DNA of 64,000 bases from Calliopsis andreniformis (GCF_051401765.1 NW_027480504.1:1302001-1366000), one strand, 5' to 3'; shown: positions 25,801-39,161, counted from the first letter of the stretch. The notes: generated by a model not told the origin, from the sequence alone. Program-made: numbers and translations.

Positions 25801-26515
25801 TCAAACCTCAATTCTGAGTCCTCAAATCTCAATTCTGAATCCTCAATCCTGAACCCTCAATCTTCAGCCCTCAGTCCTCAACTATCAGTTGTCAATCTTC
25901 AATCCTCAACAGAATATCCTCAATTCACAGGTTTCAATACTCAATACTCAACCTGAAATCTTCAAATCTCTATCCACAAACATCAATTCTCATCACTCAA
26001 CCCTCAACACTCAGTCCCCAATCCTCAATCTTCAATCCTCAATCCTCAAACCTCAATCCTCAATCCTCAACCTTCAATCCTCAATACTCAATCTTCAATG
26101 CTCAATCCTCAATCCTCGGTACTCAATCCTCAATCGTCGATCTCCAATCCTGAATACTCAATCTTCAATACTCAATCCTCAATCCTCAATCCTCAATCCT
26201 CAATCCTCATTCTTCAATCCTCAATACCCAATCCTCAATCTTCAATCCTCAATCCTCAATCCTCAATCCTCAATCCTCAACTTTCGATCCTCAATACTCA
26301 ATCTTCAATCCTCAATCCTCAATACTCAATCTTCCATCCTCAATCCTCAATCCTCAATCCTCAATGCTCAATCCTCAATCCTCAATCCTCAACCATCAAT
26401 CTTCAATCCTCAATACTCAATCTGCAATCCTCAATCCTCAATCCTCAATCCTCAATCCTCATTCTTCAATCCTCAATGCCCAGTCCTCAATCTTCAATCC
26501 TCAATCCTCAATCCT
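22824..26515. repeat. 8,664-bp higher-order repeat, partial second copy
   Basis: Matches 14160-17851 at offset 8,664. It stops near 26515, where TCAATTCTC replaces TCAACTCTC and the sequence passes into the 1,481-bp units. It lacks the 1,851-bp duplication because it ends before that point. It has one module, at 25878, and CpG/hexamer landmarks at 23192 and 25278. Confidence 0.88.
25878..26017. repeat. Landmark module, class III
   Basis: Copy of 17214 in the partial second 8,664-bp HOR. Confidence 0.88.
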
Positions 26516-27939
26516 CAATTCTCAATCCTCAATCCTCAGTCCTCAATCCACAATCCTCAATCCTCAAACCTCAATCGTCAATCGTCAGCCCTCGTCCTCA
26601 ATCCTCAACACTCAATCCTCAATTCTCAATATTCAATCATTAATACTCAATCTTCAATCCTCAATCCTTAATCTTCAATCCACAATCCTCAATTCTCAGT
26701 CCTCAATACTCAATCCTCAATCGTCAATCCTCAATCCCCAATCCTCAATCTTCAATCCTCGATCCTCAATCCTCAATCCTCAATCCTCAATCTTCAATCG
26801 TCAATACTCAATCTTCAATCCTCAATCCTCAATCCTCAATCCTCTATGCTCAATCCTCAATCCTCAATCCTCAACCATCGATCTTCAGTCCTCAATACTC
26901 AATCTGCAATCCTCAGTCCTCAATCCTCAATCCTCAATCCTCATGCTTCAATCCTCAATGCCCAGTCCTCAATCTTCAATCCTCAATCCTCAATCCTCAA
27001 TTCTCAACCTCAATCCTCAATCCTCAATCTTCAATCCTCAATCTTCAATCCTCAATGCTCAATCTTCAATCCTCAATCCTCAATTCTCAATCCTCAATGC
27101 TCAATACTCAATCGTCAATCCTCAATCCCCAATCCTCAATCTTCAATCCTCAATCCTCAATCCTCAATCCTGAATCCTCAATCTTCAATCCTCAATACTC
27201 AATCTTCAATCCTCAATCTTCAATCCTCAATCCTCAATCCTCAATCCTCAACCCTCAACCTTCAATCCTCAATACTCAAACTGCAAACCTCAATTCTCAG
27301 TCCTCACTCCTCAATCCTCATTCTTCAATCCTCAATGCCCAGTCCTCAATCTTCAATCCTCAATCCTCAATCCTCAATTCTCAATCCTCAATCCTCAGTC
27401 CTCAATCCACAATCCTCAATCCCCAATCCTCAATCTTCAATCCTCGATCCTCAATCCTCAATCCTCAATCCTCAATCTTCAATCGTCAATACTCAATCTT
27501 CAATCCTCAATCCTCAATCCTCAATCCTCTATGCTCAATCCTCAATCCTCAATCCTCAACCATCAATCTTCAGTCCTCAATACTCAATCTGCAATCCTCA
27601 GTCCTCAATCCTCAATCCTCAATCCTCATTCTTCAATCCTCAATGCCCAGTCCTCAATCTTCAATCCTCAATCCTCAATCCTCAATTCTCAACCTCAATC
27701 CTCAATCCTCAATCTTCAATCCTCAATCTTCAATCCTCAATGCTCAATCTTCAATCCTCAATCCTCAATTCTCAATCCTCAATGCTCAATACTCAATCGT
27801 CAATCCTCAATCCCCAATCCTCAATCTTCAATCCTCAATCCTCAATCCTCAATCCTGAATCCTCAATCTTCAATCCTCAATACTCAATCTTCAATCCTCA
27901 ATCTTCAATCCTCAATCCTCAATCCTCAATCCTCAACCC
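26459..27939. repeat. 1,481-bp tandem unit, copy 1
   Basis: The next copy starts at 27940. It contains two related halves, offset by 685 bp (26846 to 27531). The remaining 796 bp completes the unit. Three one-base-short repeats (TCGTCC near 26594, TCAACC near 27003 and 27688) account for 1,481 = 7x212 - 3. This unit type is the only long one without a landmark module. Confidence 0.9.
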
Positions 27940-29420
27940 TCATTCTTCAATCCTCAATGCCCAGTCCTCAATCTTCAATCCTCAATCCTCAATCCTCAAT
28001 TCTCAATCCTCAATCCTCAGTCCTCAATCCACAATCCTCAATCCTCAAACCTCAATCGTCAATCGTCAGCCCTCGTCCTCAATCCTCAACACTCAATCCT
28101 CAATTCTCAATATTCAATCATTAATACTCAATCTTCAATCCTCAATCCTTAATCTTCAATCCACAATCCTCAATTCTCAGTCCTCAATACTCAATCCTCA
28201 ATCGTCAATCCTCAATCCCCAATCCTCAATCTTCAATCCTCGATCCTCAATCCTCAATCCTCAATCCTCAATCTTCAATCGTCAATACTCAATCTTCAAT
28301 CCTCAATCCTCAATCCTCAATCCTCTATGCTCAATCCTCAATCCTCAATCCTCAACCATCGATCTTCAGTCCTCAATACTCAATCTGCAATCCTCAGTCC
28401 TCAATCCTCAATCCTCAATCCTCATGCTTCAATCCTCAATGCCCAGTCCTCAATCTTCAATCCTCAATCCTCAATCCTCAATTCTCAACCTCAATCCTCA
28501 ATCCTCAATCTTCAATCCTCAATCTTCAATCCTCAATGCTCAAACTTCAATCCTCAATCCTCAATTCTCAATCCTCAATGCTCAATACTCAATCGTCAAT
28601 CCTCAATCCCCAATCCTCAATCTTCAATCCTCAATCCTCAATCCTCAATCCTGAATCCTCAATCTTCAATCCTCAATACTCAATCTTCAATCCTCAATCT
28701 TCAATCCTCAATCCTCAATCCTCAATCCTCAACCCTCAACCTTCAATCCTCAATACTCAAACTGCAAACCTCAATTCTCAGTCCTCACTCCTCAATCCTC
28801 ATTCTTCAATCCTCAATGCCCAGTCCTCAATCTTCAATCCTCAATCCTCAATCCTCAATTCTCAATCCTCAATCCTCAGTCCTCAATCCACAATCCTCAA
28901 TCCCCAATCCTCAATCTTCAATCCTCGATCCTCAATCCTCAATCCTCAATCCTCAATCTTCAATCGTCAATACTCAATCTTCAATCCTCAATCCTCAATC
29001 CTCAATCCTCTATGCTCAATCCTCAATCCTCAATCCTCAACCATCAATCTTCAGTCCTCAATACTCAATCTGCAATCCTCAGTCCTCAATCCTCAATCCT
29101 CAATCCTCATTCTTCAATCCTCAATGCCCAGTCCTCAATCTTCAATCCTCAATCCTCAATCCTCAATTCTCAACCTCAATCCTCAATCCTCAATCTTCAA
29201 TCCTCAATCTTCAATCCTCAATGCTCAATCTTCAATCCTCAATCCTCAATTCTCAATCCTCAATGCTCAATACTCAATCGTCAATCCTCAATCCCCAATC
29301 CTCAATCTTCAATCCTCAATCCTCAATCCTCAATCCTGAATCCTCAATCTTCAATCCTCAATACTCAATCTTCAATCCTCAATCTTCAATCCTCAATCCT
29401 CAATCCTCAATCCTCAACCC
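27940..29420. repeat. 1,481-bp tandem unit, copy 2
   Basis: Near-identical to the first unit. One visible change is CAAACTTC near 28551 where copy 1 has CAATCTTC. Past 29420 the array reads on into sequence resembling 700-740 rather than a third unit. Confidence 0.9.
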
Positions 29421-29897
29421 TCAACCTTCAATCCTCAATACTCAAACTGCAATCCTCAATTCTCAGTCCTCACTCCTCAATTCTCATTCTTCAATCCTCA
29501 ATACCAAATCCTCAATCTTCAATCCACAATCCTCAATCCTCAATTCTCAATCCTCAATCCTCAATCCTCAGACTTCAAACACCAATACTCAACCCTCAGT
29601 CCTCGTCCTCAATCCACAACCCTCAATCCTCAATCCTCAATCTTCAATCATTAATATTCAGTCTTCAATCCTCAATCCTCAAACCTCAATCCTCAATCCT
29701 CAATAATCAGTCCTCAATCCTCAATCTTCAATCTTCAATACTCAATCTTCAATCCTCAATCTTCAATCCTCAGTCCCAAATCCTCAATCTTCAATACTCA
29801 ATCCTCAATCCTCAATTTTCAATCCTCAATCCTCAGTCCACACACCTCAATTCTGAATCCTCAATCCTGAGTGCCCTCAATCTTCAGCCCTCAGTCC

Positions 29898-30037
29898 TCA
29901 ACAATCAGTAGTCAATCCTCAATCATCAGTAGAATATCCTCAATTCACAGTTTTCAACACTCGATATTCGATCTGCAATCTTCAAATCTCTATCCACAAA
30001 CATCAATTCTCATCACTCAACCCTCAACACTCAGTCC
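29898..30037. repeat. Landmark module, class II-like
   Basis: Has TCAGTAG twice, a private TCAATCA, ACAGTTT, TCGATAT and TCAAATC, TCTATCC. It mixes class II and class I features. Confidence 0.86.
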
Positions 30038-31346
30038 TCAATGTTCAATCCTCAATCCTCAATTCTCAATCTTCAATCCTCAATACTGAACCTTCAATCC
30101 TCAATCCTCAAACCTCAGTCCTCAATCCTCAATCCTCATTCTTCAATCCTCAATGCCCAGTCCTCAATCTTCAATCCTCAATCCTCAATCCTCAATTCTC
30201 AATCCTCAATCCTCAGTCCTCAATCCACAATCCTCAATCCTCAAACCTCAATCGTCAATCGTCAGCCCTCAATCCTCAATCCTCAATCGTCAATCCTCAA
30301 TCCCCAATCCTCAATCTTCAATACTCGATCCTCAATCCTCAATCCTCAATCCTCAATCTTCAATCCTCAATACTCAATCTTCCATCCTCAATCCTCAATC
30401 CTCAATCCTCAATGCTCAATCCTCAATCCTCGATCCTCAACCATCAATCTTCAATCCTCAATACTCAATCTGCAATCGTCAATCCTCAATCCTCTATCCT
30501 CAATCCTCATTCTTCAATCCTCAATGCCCAGTCCTCAATCTTCAATCCTCAATCCTCAATCCGCAATACTCAATCCTCAATACTGAATCCTCAAACCTCA
30601 ATACTCTATCCTCAATCCTCAATCCTCAAAGCTCAGTCCTCAAACCTCAATTCTGATTCCTCAAACCTCAATTCTGAATCCTCAATCCTCAATCCTCAAT
30701 CCTCAACCTTCAATCCTCAATACTCAATCTTCAATCCTCAATCCTCAATCCTCGGACCTCAATCCTCAATCGTCGATTTCCAATCCTGAATACTCAATCT
30801 TCAATACTCAATCCTCAATCCTCAATCCTCAATCCTCAATCCTCATTCTTCAATCCTCAATACCCAATCCTCAATCTTCAATCCTCAATCCTCAATCCTC
30901 AATCCTCAATCCTCAACTTTCAATCCTCAATACTCAATCTTCAATCCTCAATCCTCAATTCTCAATCTTCCATCCTCAATCCTCAATCCTCAATCCTCAA
31001 TGCTCAATCCTCAATCCTCAATCCTCAACCATCAATCTTCAATCCTCAATACTCAATCTGCAATCCTCAATCCTCAATTCTCAATCCTCAATACTGAATC
31101 CTCAATCATCTATCCTCAATCCTCAATCCTGAAACCTCAATTCTCAATACTCAATCTCCAATCCTAAATCCTCAATTCTCAATCCTCAATACTGAATCCT
31201 CAAGCCTCAATCCTCTATCCTCAATCCTCAATCCTCAATCTTCAATCCTCAATACTCAATCTGCAATCCTCAATCCACAGTCCGCAATCCTCAATCCTCA
31301 ATCCTCAATATTCAACGCACAACCCTCAACCATCAATCCTCAATAC

Positions 31347-31486
31347 TCAACCATCAATCCTAAATTCTCAATACCCAAAAGAATATCCTGAATTCTCATG
31401 GTTCAATACTCAATCCACAATGTTCAATAATCAAATCTCAATCCTCAAACATCAATTCTCGACACACAATCCTCAACACTCAGTCC
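31347..31486. repeat. Strongly diverged landmark module (type B)
   Basis: It aligns heptamer by heptamer with the main module and keeps the same length: AATATCC at slot 6, TCAAATC at slot 13, TCAATTC at slot 16, TCAACAC at slot 19 and TCAGTCC at slot 20. It differs in TGAATTC, TCATGGT, ACAATGT, TCAATAA and TCAAACA (slots 7, 8, 11, 12, 15). The other member is at 33856. Confidence 0.8.
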
Positions 31487-31814
31487 TCTCCCTTCAATCC
31501 TCCATCCTCAATCCTCAATCCTCAAGCGTCAATCTTCAATCCTCAATCCTCAACCGTCAGTCCTCGTCCTCAAACCTCAACCCTCAATCCTCAATCCTCA
31601 GTACCCAATCCTCAACCTTCAATCCTCAATCCTCAATCCTCAATCCTCAATCCTCACTCCTCAATCCTCAATCTTCAATCCTCAGTCCCAAATCCTCAAT
31701 CTTCAATACTCAATCCTCAATCCTCAATCCTCAATCTTCAATCCTCAATCCTGAGTCCACAAACCTCAATTCTGAATCCTCAACCCTGAGTCCTCAATCT
31801 TCAGCCCTCAGTCC

Positions 31815-31954
31815 TGAACAATCAGTAGTCAATCCTCAATCCTCAGCAGAATATCCTCAATTCACAGTTTTCAACACTCAATACTCGATCAGCAATCTTC
31901 AAACCACTATCCACAAACATCAATTCTCATCACTCAAACCTCAGCACTCAGTCC
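31815..31954. repeat. Landmark module, class II-like
   Basis: Starts TGAACAA. It has TCAGCAG before AATATCC, ACAGTTT, and TCGATCA followed by GCAATCT. Confidence 0.86.
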
Positions 31955-31957
31955 TCA

Positions 31958-33750
31958 ATGTTCAATCCTCAATCCTTAATTCTCAATCTTCAATCCTCAA
32001 TACTGAACCTTCAATCCCCAATCCTCAATCCTCAATCCTCAATCCTCAATACTCAATCCTCAATCCTCAATCCTCAATCCTCATTCTTCAATTCTCAATA
32101 CCCAATCCTCAATCTTCAATCCTCAACACCCAATCTGCAATCTTCAATCCTCAATGTTCAATCCGCAAAACCCAATCCTCAATCTTCAATCCTCAACTCT
32201 CAATCCTCAATCCTCAATCCTCAATCCTCAATCTTCAATCCTCAATACTCAATCTTCTATCCTCAATCCTCAGTCCTCACTCCTCAATCCTCATTCTTCA
32301 ATCCTCAATACCAAATCCTCAATCCTCAATCCTCAATTCTCAATCCTCAATCCTCAATCCTCAGACTTCAAACAACAATACTCAACCCTCAGTCCTCGTC
32401 CTCAATCCACAACCCTCAATCCTCAATCCTCAATCTTCAATCCTCAATACCCAATCTTCAATCCTCAATCCTCAAACCTCAATCCTCAATCCTCAATACT
32501 CAATCTCCAATCCTCAAACCTCAGTCCTCAAACCTCAATTCTGAATCCTCAAATCTCAATTCTGAGTCCTCAATCCTGAGTCCTCAATCTTCAGCCCTCA
32601 GTCCTCAACAGTCAGTAGACAATCCTCAATCCTCAGTAGAATATCCTCAATTCACAGCCTTCAACACTCGATACTCGATCTGCAATCTTCAAACCACTAT
32701 CCACAAACATCAATTCTCATCACTCAATCCTCAACACTCAGTCCCCAATCCTCAATCTTCAATCCTCAATCCTCAATCCTCAATCCTCAATCCTCAACCT
32801 TCAATCCTCAATACTCAATCTTCAATCCTCAATCCTCAATCCTCGGTGATCAATCCTCAATCGTCGATCTCCAATCCTGAATACTCAATCTTCAATACTC
32901 AATCCTCAATCCTCAATCCTCAAACCTCAATCCTCAATCCTCAGACCTCAAACAACAATACTCAACCCTCCGTCCCCGTCCTCAATCCACAACCCTCAGC
33001 CCTCGATCCTCAATCTTCAAAAATCAATATTCAATCTTCAATCCTCAATCCTCAATCCTCAATACTCAATCCACAATCCTCAATGTTCAATCCTCAATAC
33101 CCAAACCTCAATCTTCAATCCTCAATCCTCAATCCTCAATTCTCAATCCTCAATCCTCAATCCTCAGTCCTCAATTCTCAATCCTCAATCTTCAATCCTC
33201 AGTCCCCAATCCTCAATCTTCGACCCTCAATCCTCAACCCTCAATCCTCAATCCTCAGTACCCAATCCTCAATCCTCAATGCTCAATCATCAATCCTCAA
33301 TCCTCAACCCTCAATCTACAATCCTCAATACACAATCTGCAATCCTCAATCCTCAATCCTCAATCCTCACTCTTCAATCCTCAATGCCCAGTCCTCAATC
33401 ATCAATCCTCAATCCTCAATCCTCAATTCTCAATCCTCATTCCTCTATCATCAGTCCTCAATCTTCAATCCTCAAACCTCAATTCTCAATACTCAATCTT
33501 CAATCCTCAATCCTCAATTCTCAATCCTCAATACTGAATCCTCAAACCTCAATCCTCTATCCTCAATCCTCAATCCTCATTCTTCAATCCTCAATACCCA
33601 ATACTCAATCTTCAATCCTCAATCCTCAATCATCAATCCTCAATTCTCAATCCTCAAGCCTCAATCCTCAGACCTCAAACATCAATACTCAGACCTCAGT
33701 CCTCGTCCTCCATCCACAACCCTCAATCCTCAATCCTTAGTCCTCAATCC
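31958..33750. repeat. Older relative of the 4,402-bp unit start
   Basis: 31958-33235 aligns to 39536-40813 (offset 7,578), and about 33265-33750 aligns to 40969-41454 (offset 7,704). The 126-bp jump in offset means the young unit has 18 extra heptamers at about 40813-40970, or this copy lost them. This may be an ancestral form from which the right-hand array grew. Confidence 0.8.
32605..32744. repeat. Landmark module, class II'
   Basis: Starts TCAACAG, TCAGTAG, ACAATCC. It is partner of 40183 at offset 7,578. Confidence 0.88.
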
Positions 33751-33855
33751 TCAATCCTCAGTACTCAAACCTCAATCCTCAACCCTGAATTCTCAATCCT
33801 CAATCTTCAGTCATCAATACCCAATCTTCAATCCTCAATCCTCAATCCTCAATAC

Positions 33856-33995
33856 TCAACCATCAATACTCAATTCTCAATACTCAATAGAACATCCTGA
33901 ATTCTCATGGTTCAATACTCAATCCACAATATTCAATAATCAAATCTCAATCCTCAAACATCAATTCTCAACACTCAATCCTCAACACTCAGTCC
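33856..33995. repeat. Strongly diverged landmark module (type B)
   Basis: Same scaffold as 31347 with AACATCC at slot 6, TGAATTC, TCATGGT, ACAATAT and TCAATAA. It keeps TCAATAG at slot 5 as in the main type, which supports common descent. Confidence 0.8.
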
Positions 33996-35124
33996 TCTCT
34001 CTTCAACCCTACATCCTCAACACTCAATCCTCAAGCGTCAATCCTCAATCCTCAATCCCTAATATTCAATCCTCAATCCTCAGTCCGCAATCCTCAATCC
34101 TCAATCTTCAATCCTCAATACTCAATTTTCAATCCTCAATCTTCAATCCTCAATCCTCAATCCTCAATCCTCAATCATCAATCTTCAATCCTCAGACCTC
34201 AAACAGCAATACTCAACCCTCAGTCCTCGTCCTCAATCCACAACCATCAATACTCAATCCTCAATCATCAATCATCAATATTCAATCTTCAGTCCTCAAT
34301 CCTCAATCCTAAATCCTCAATCATCAATGTTCAATGCGCAATACCCAATCCTCAATCTTCAATCCACAATCCTCAATCCTCAATCCTCAATCCTCAATCC
34401 TCAATCCACAGTCCTCAAACGTCAATACTCAATTTTCAATCCTCAATACTCAATCTTCAATCCTCAATGCTCAATCCTCAATCCTCAATCCTCAGTCCTC
34501 AATCCACAATCCTCAATCCTCAAACCTCAATCCTCAATCGTCAGCCCTCGCCTCAATCCTCAACACTAAATCCTCAATACTCAATCTTCAATCATCAATA
34601 CTCAATCTTCAATGCTCGATCCTCAATCTTCAATCCTCAATCCTCAATCTTCAATCCTCAATCCTCAATCCTCGATTCTCATTCCTCAATCCTCAATCGT
34701 CAATCCTCAATCCTCAGACCTCAAACATCAATACTCAACCCTCAGTCCTCGTCCTCAATCCACAACACTCAATCCACAACCCTCAATCCTCAATCCTCAA
34801 TCCTCAATCCTCAGTCCTCAGTCCTCAGTCCTCAAACCTCAATCCTCAACCCTCAGCCCTCATCCTCCATCCTCGATACTCAATCATCAATCCTCAATCT
34901 TGTATCCTCATTATTCAATCTTCAATCCTCAATCCTCAATCCTCAATCCTCAATCCTCAATCCTCAATCCTCAGTGATCAATACTCAATCTTCAATACTC
35001 AATCCTCAATCCTCAATCCTCAATCCTCAATCCTAATTCCTCAATTCTCAACCCTCAATCCTCAGTCCACAAACCTTAATCCTGAATCCTCAATCCTGAA
35101 TCCCCAAACTTCAGCCCTCAGTCC

Positions 35125-35264
35125 TCAACAATCAGTTGTCAATCCTCAATCCTCAATGGAATATCATCAATTCACAGTTTTCAATACTCAACACTCAATC
35201 TGCAATCTTCAAATCTCTGTCCACAAACATCAATTCTCATCACTCAACACTCAACACTCCGTCC
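35125..35264. repeat. Landmark module, class I
   Basis: Partner of 1602 at offset 33,523. TCTGTCC replaces TCTATCC at slot 14. Confidence 0.88.
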
Positions 35265-36037
35265 CCAACCCTCAATCTTCAATCCTCAATCCTCAATCCT
35301 CAATCCTCAATCCTCAAATTTCAATCCTCAATACTCAATCTTCAATCCTCAATACTCAATCCTCAATCCTCAATCCTCAGTCCTCAATCCACAATCCTCA
35401 ATCCCCAAACCTCAATCGTCAATCGTCAGCCCTCGTCCTCAATCCTCAACACTCAATCCTCAATCCTCAATATTCAATCATCAATACTCAATCTTCAATA
35501 CTCAATCCTCAATTCTCAATCCTCAATACTGAATCCTCAAACCTCAATCCTCTATCCTCAATCCTCTATCCTCATTCTTCAATCCTCAATACCCAATACA
35601 CAATGTTCAATCCTCAATCCTCAATCCTCAACTCTCAATCCTCAATCCTCAATCCTCAGACCTCAAACATCAATACTCAATCCTCAGTCCTCGTCCTCAA
35701 TCCACAACCCTCAATCCTCAATCCTCAGTCCTCAATCCTCAATCCTCAATCCTCAAACTTCAATCCTCAACCGTCAGTCCCCGTCCTCAATCCTCAAACA
35801 TGAATCCTCAATCCTCAGTCTTCAATCATCAATACTCAATCTTCAATCCTCAATCCTCAATCCTCATTCTTGAATCCTCAATCCTCATTCCTCAATCCTC
35901 AGACCTCAAACATCAATACTCAACCCTCAGTCCCCGTCCTCAATCCACAACACTCAATCCTCAATCCTCAATCCTCAGTCGACAAACCTCAATTCTGAAT
36001 CGTCAATCCTGAGTCCTCAATCTTCAGCCCTCAGTCC

Positions 36038-36177
36038 TCAACAATCACTAGTCAATCCTCAATCCTCAGTAGAATATCCTCAATTCACAGTTTTCAACAC
36101 TCAATACTCGATCTGCAATCTTCAAACCACTATCCACAAACATCAATTCTCACCACTCAACCCTCAGCACTCAGTCC
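36038..36177. repeat. Landmark module, class II-like
   Basis: Partner of 2515 at offset 33,523. It has TCACCAC where 2515 has TCAGCAC. Confidence 0.88.
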
Positions 36178-37923
36178 TCAATGTTCAATCCTCAATCCAC
36201 AATTCTCAATCTTCAATCCTCAATACTGAATATTCAATCACCAATCCTCAATCCTCAATCATCAATCCTCAATACTCAACCCACAGTCCTCAATCCTCAA
36301 TCCTCATTCTTCAATTCTAAATACCCAATCCTCAGTCTTCAATCATCAACACCCAATCCGCAATCTTCAATCCTCAATGTTCAATCCGCAGTACCCAATC
36401 CTCAATCTTCAATCCTCAACCCTCACTCCTCAATCCTCAATCCTCAATACTCAATCTTCAATCCTCAATACTCAATCTTCAATCCTCAATCCTCAATACT
36501 CAATCTTGAATCCACATTCTTCAATCCTCAACACCCAATCCTCAATCTTCAATCCTCAACCCTCAGTCCTCAATTCTCAATCCTCAATCCTCAATCCTCA
36601 GACCTCAAACATCAATACTCAACCCTCAGTCCCCGTCCTCAATCCACAACACTCAATCCTCAATCCTCAGTCCTCAATCCTCAATCCTCAAACCTCAATG
36701 CTCAACCGTCAGACCCCGTCCTCAATCCTCAAACATGAATTCTCAATCCTCAGTCTTCAATCATGAATACTCATTCTTCAATCCTCAATCCTCAATCTTT
36801 ATTCCTCAATCCTCAATGCTCATTCCTCAATCCTCATTCTTCAATCCTCAACACCCAATCCTCAAACTTCAATCCTCAATCCTCAACTCTCAATCCTCAA
36901 TCCTCAGTCCTCAGTCCACAAACCTCAATCCTCAACCCTCAGCCCTCATCCTCAATCCTCAATCCTCAATCCTCAATCCTCAGTCCTCAATCCACAATCC
37001 TCTATCCTCAAACCGCAATCGTCAATCGTCAGCCCTCGTCCTCAATCCTCAACACTCAATCCTCAATCCTCAATATTCAATCATCAATACTCAATCTTCA
37101 ATCCTCAATCCTCAATCCTCAATCTTCAATCCTCAATCCTCAATTCTCAGTCCTCAATACTCAATCCTCAATCGTCAATCCTCAATCCTCAATCCTCAAT
37201 CTTCAATCCTCGATCCTCAATCCTCAATCCTCAATCCTCAATCTTCAATCCTCAATACTCAATCTTCAATCCTCAATCCTCAATGCTCAATCCTTAATGC
37301 TCAATCCACAATCCTCAATCCTCAACCATCAATCTTCAATCCTCAATACGCAATCTGCAATCCTCAATCCTCAATCCTCAATCCACAATCCTCATTCATC
37401 AATCCTCAATGCCCAGTCCTCAATCTTCAATCCGCAATCCTCAATCCTCAATTCTCAATCCTCAATCCTCAATCATCAATCCTCAATCCTCAATCCTCAA
37501 ACCTCAATTCTCAATACTCTATCTTCAATCCTCAATCCTCAATTCTCAATCTTCAATCCTCAATACTGAACCTTCAATCCCCAATCCTCAATCCTCAATC
37601 CTCAATCCTCAATACTCAATCCTCAATCCTCAATCCTCAATCCTCATTCTTCAATTCTCAATACCCAATCCTCAATCTTCAATCCTCAACACCCAATCCG
37701 CAATCTTGAATCCTCAATGTTCAATCCGCAATACCCAACCTTCAATCTTCAATCCTCAACCCTCAATCCTCAATCCTCAATCCTCAATCCTCAATCTTCA
37801 ATCCTCAATACTCAATCTTCAATCCTCAATCCTCAATACTCAATCCTCAATCCTCAATCCTCAGTCCTCAAACCTCAATCCTGAATCCTCAAACCTGAAT
37901 CCTCATTCTTCAGCCCTCAGTCC

Positions 37924-38063
37924 TCAACAATCAGTTGTCAATCCTCAATCCTCAGTAGAGTATCCTCAATTCACTGGTTTCAATACTCAATACTCAACCT
38001 GAAATCTTCAAATCTCTATCCACAAACATCAATTCTCGTCACTCAACCCTCAACACTCAGCCC
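37924..38063. repeat. Landmark module, class III' (first in the P/L order)
   Basis: Has TCAGTAG with AGTATCC, ACTGGTT, TCAACCT with GAAATCT, and TCGTCAC in place of TCATCAC. It ends TCAGCCC and is followed by a CAATCC 6-mer. Copies are at 42319, 45347, 49742, 56886 and 59914. Confidence 0.88.
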
Positions 38064-38538
38064 CAATCCTCAATATTCAATCCTCAATCCACAATCCTCA
38101 GTCCTCAATCCTCAATCATCAATCCTCAATACTCAATCTTCAATCCTCAATCCTCAATCCTCGATCCTCAATGCTCAATCGTCGATCTCCAATCCTGAAT
38201 ACTCAATCTTCAATACTCAATCCTCAATCGTCAATCCTCAATCCTCAATCCTCATTCTTCAATCCTCAATACCCAATCCTCAATCTTCAATCCTCAATCC
38301 TCAATCCTCAATCTTCAATCCTCAGTCCCCAATCCTCAATCTTCAACCCTCAATCCTCAATCCTCAATCCTCGATCCTCAGTCCTCAATCCTCAATCCTC
38401 AATCCTCAATCCTCAATCTTCAATCCTCAATACTCAATCTCCAATCCTCAAACCTCAGTCCTCAAACCTCAATTCTGAATCCTGAAATCTCAATTCTGGA
38501 TCCTCAATCCTGAACCCTCAATCTTCAGCTCTCAGTCC

Positions 38539-38678
38539 TCAACAATCAGTTGTCAGTCATCAATCCTCAATAGAATATACTCAATTCACAGTTTTCAATA
38601 CACAATACTCAATCTGCAATCTTCAAATCTCTATCAACAAACATCAATTCTCATCACTCAACCCTCCAAACTCAGTCT
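38539..38678. repeat. Landmark module, class IV (second in the P/L order)
   Basis: Has TCAGTCA at slot 3, TCAATAG with AATATAC, ACAATAC, TCTATCA before ACAAACA, and TCCAAAC near the end. Copies are at 42934, 45962, 50357, 53106, 57501 and 60529. Confidence 0.88.
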
Positions 38679-39021
38679 TCAATGTTCAATCCTCAATCCT
38701 CAATTCTCGATCTTCAATCCTCAATACTGAACATTCAACCCTCAATCCTCAATCCTCAGTCCTCAATTCTCAATTCTCAATCTTCAATCCTCAGTCCCCA
38801 ATCCTCAATATTCGACCCTCAATCCTCAATCCTCAATCCTCGATCCTCAGTCCTCAATCCTCAATCCTCAATCCTCAATGTTCAATCCTCAATACCCAAT
38901 CCTCAATCTTCAATTCTCAATCCTCAATCCTCAATCCTCAATCCTCAATCCTCAATCCTCAGTCCTCAAACCTTAATCCTGAATCGTCAATCCTGAATCC
39001 TCAATCTTCAGCACTCAGTCC

Positions 39022-39161
39022 TCAACAATCAGTTGTCAATCCTCAGTCCTCAATGGAATATCATCAATTCACAGTTTTCAATACTCAATACTCAATCTGC
39101 AATCATCAAATCTCTATCCACAAACATCAATTCTCATCACTCAACACTCAACACTCCGTCC
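39022..39161. repeat. Landmark module, class I (third in the P/L order)
   Basis: As 1602 but with TCAGTCC before TCAATGG and GCAATCA at slot 12. Copies are at 43424, 46445, 50847, 53589, 57991 and 61012. Confidence 0.88.

Larger units (their letters stand above)
29421..34440. repeat. Second mosaic stretch, with diverged landmark modules
   Basis: Mostly non-homogenised heptamer satellite. It includes class II-like modules (29898, 31815, 32605) and the only two strongly diverged module copies (31347, 33856). A CpG landmark near 30248 has lost its 6-mer. 31958-33750 is a diverged relative of the start of the 4,402-bp unit. At 31080-31400 heptamers are unusually irregular, with several TGA/TAA variants. 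No gene is seen. Confidence 0.78.
34441..36966. repeat. 2.5-kb dispersed duplication, right copy
   Basis: Partner of 918-3450. It begins in TCTTCAATCCTCAATGC and holds modules at 35125 and 36038. It ends 30 bp before the segment at which the 7,423-bp period of the right-hand array begins. Confidence 0.88.

Noticed and set aside
31380..31490. Unique sequence interrupting the satellite near 31.4 kb
   Set aside because: It first looked non-repetitive, but it splits into heptamers in phase and aligns slot by slot with the landmark module, so it is a diverged satellite copy.
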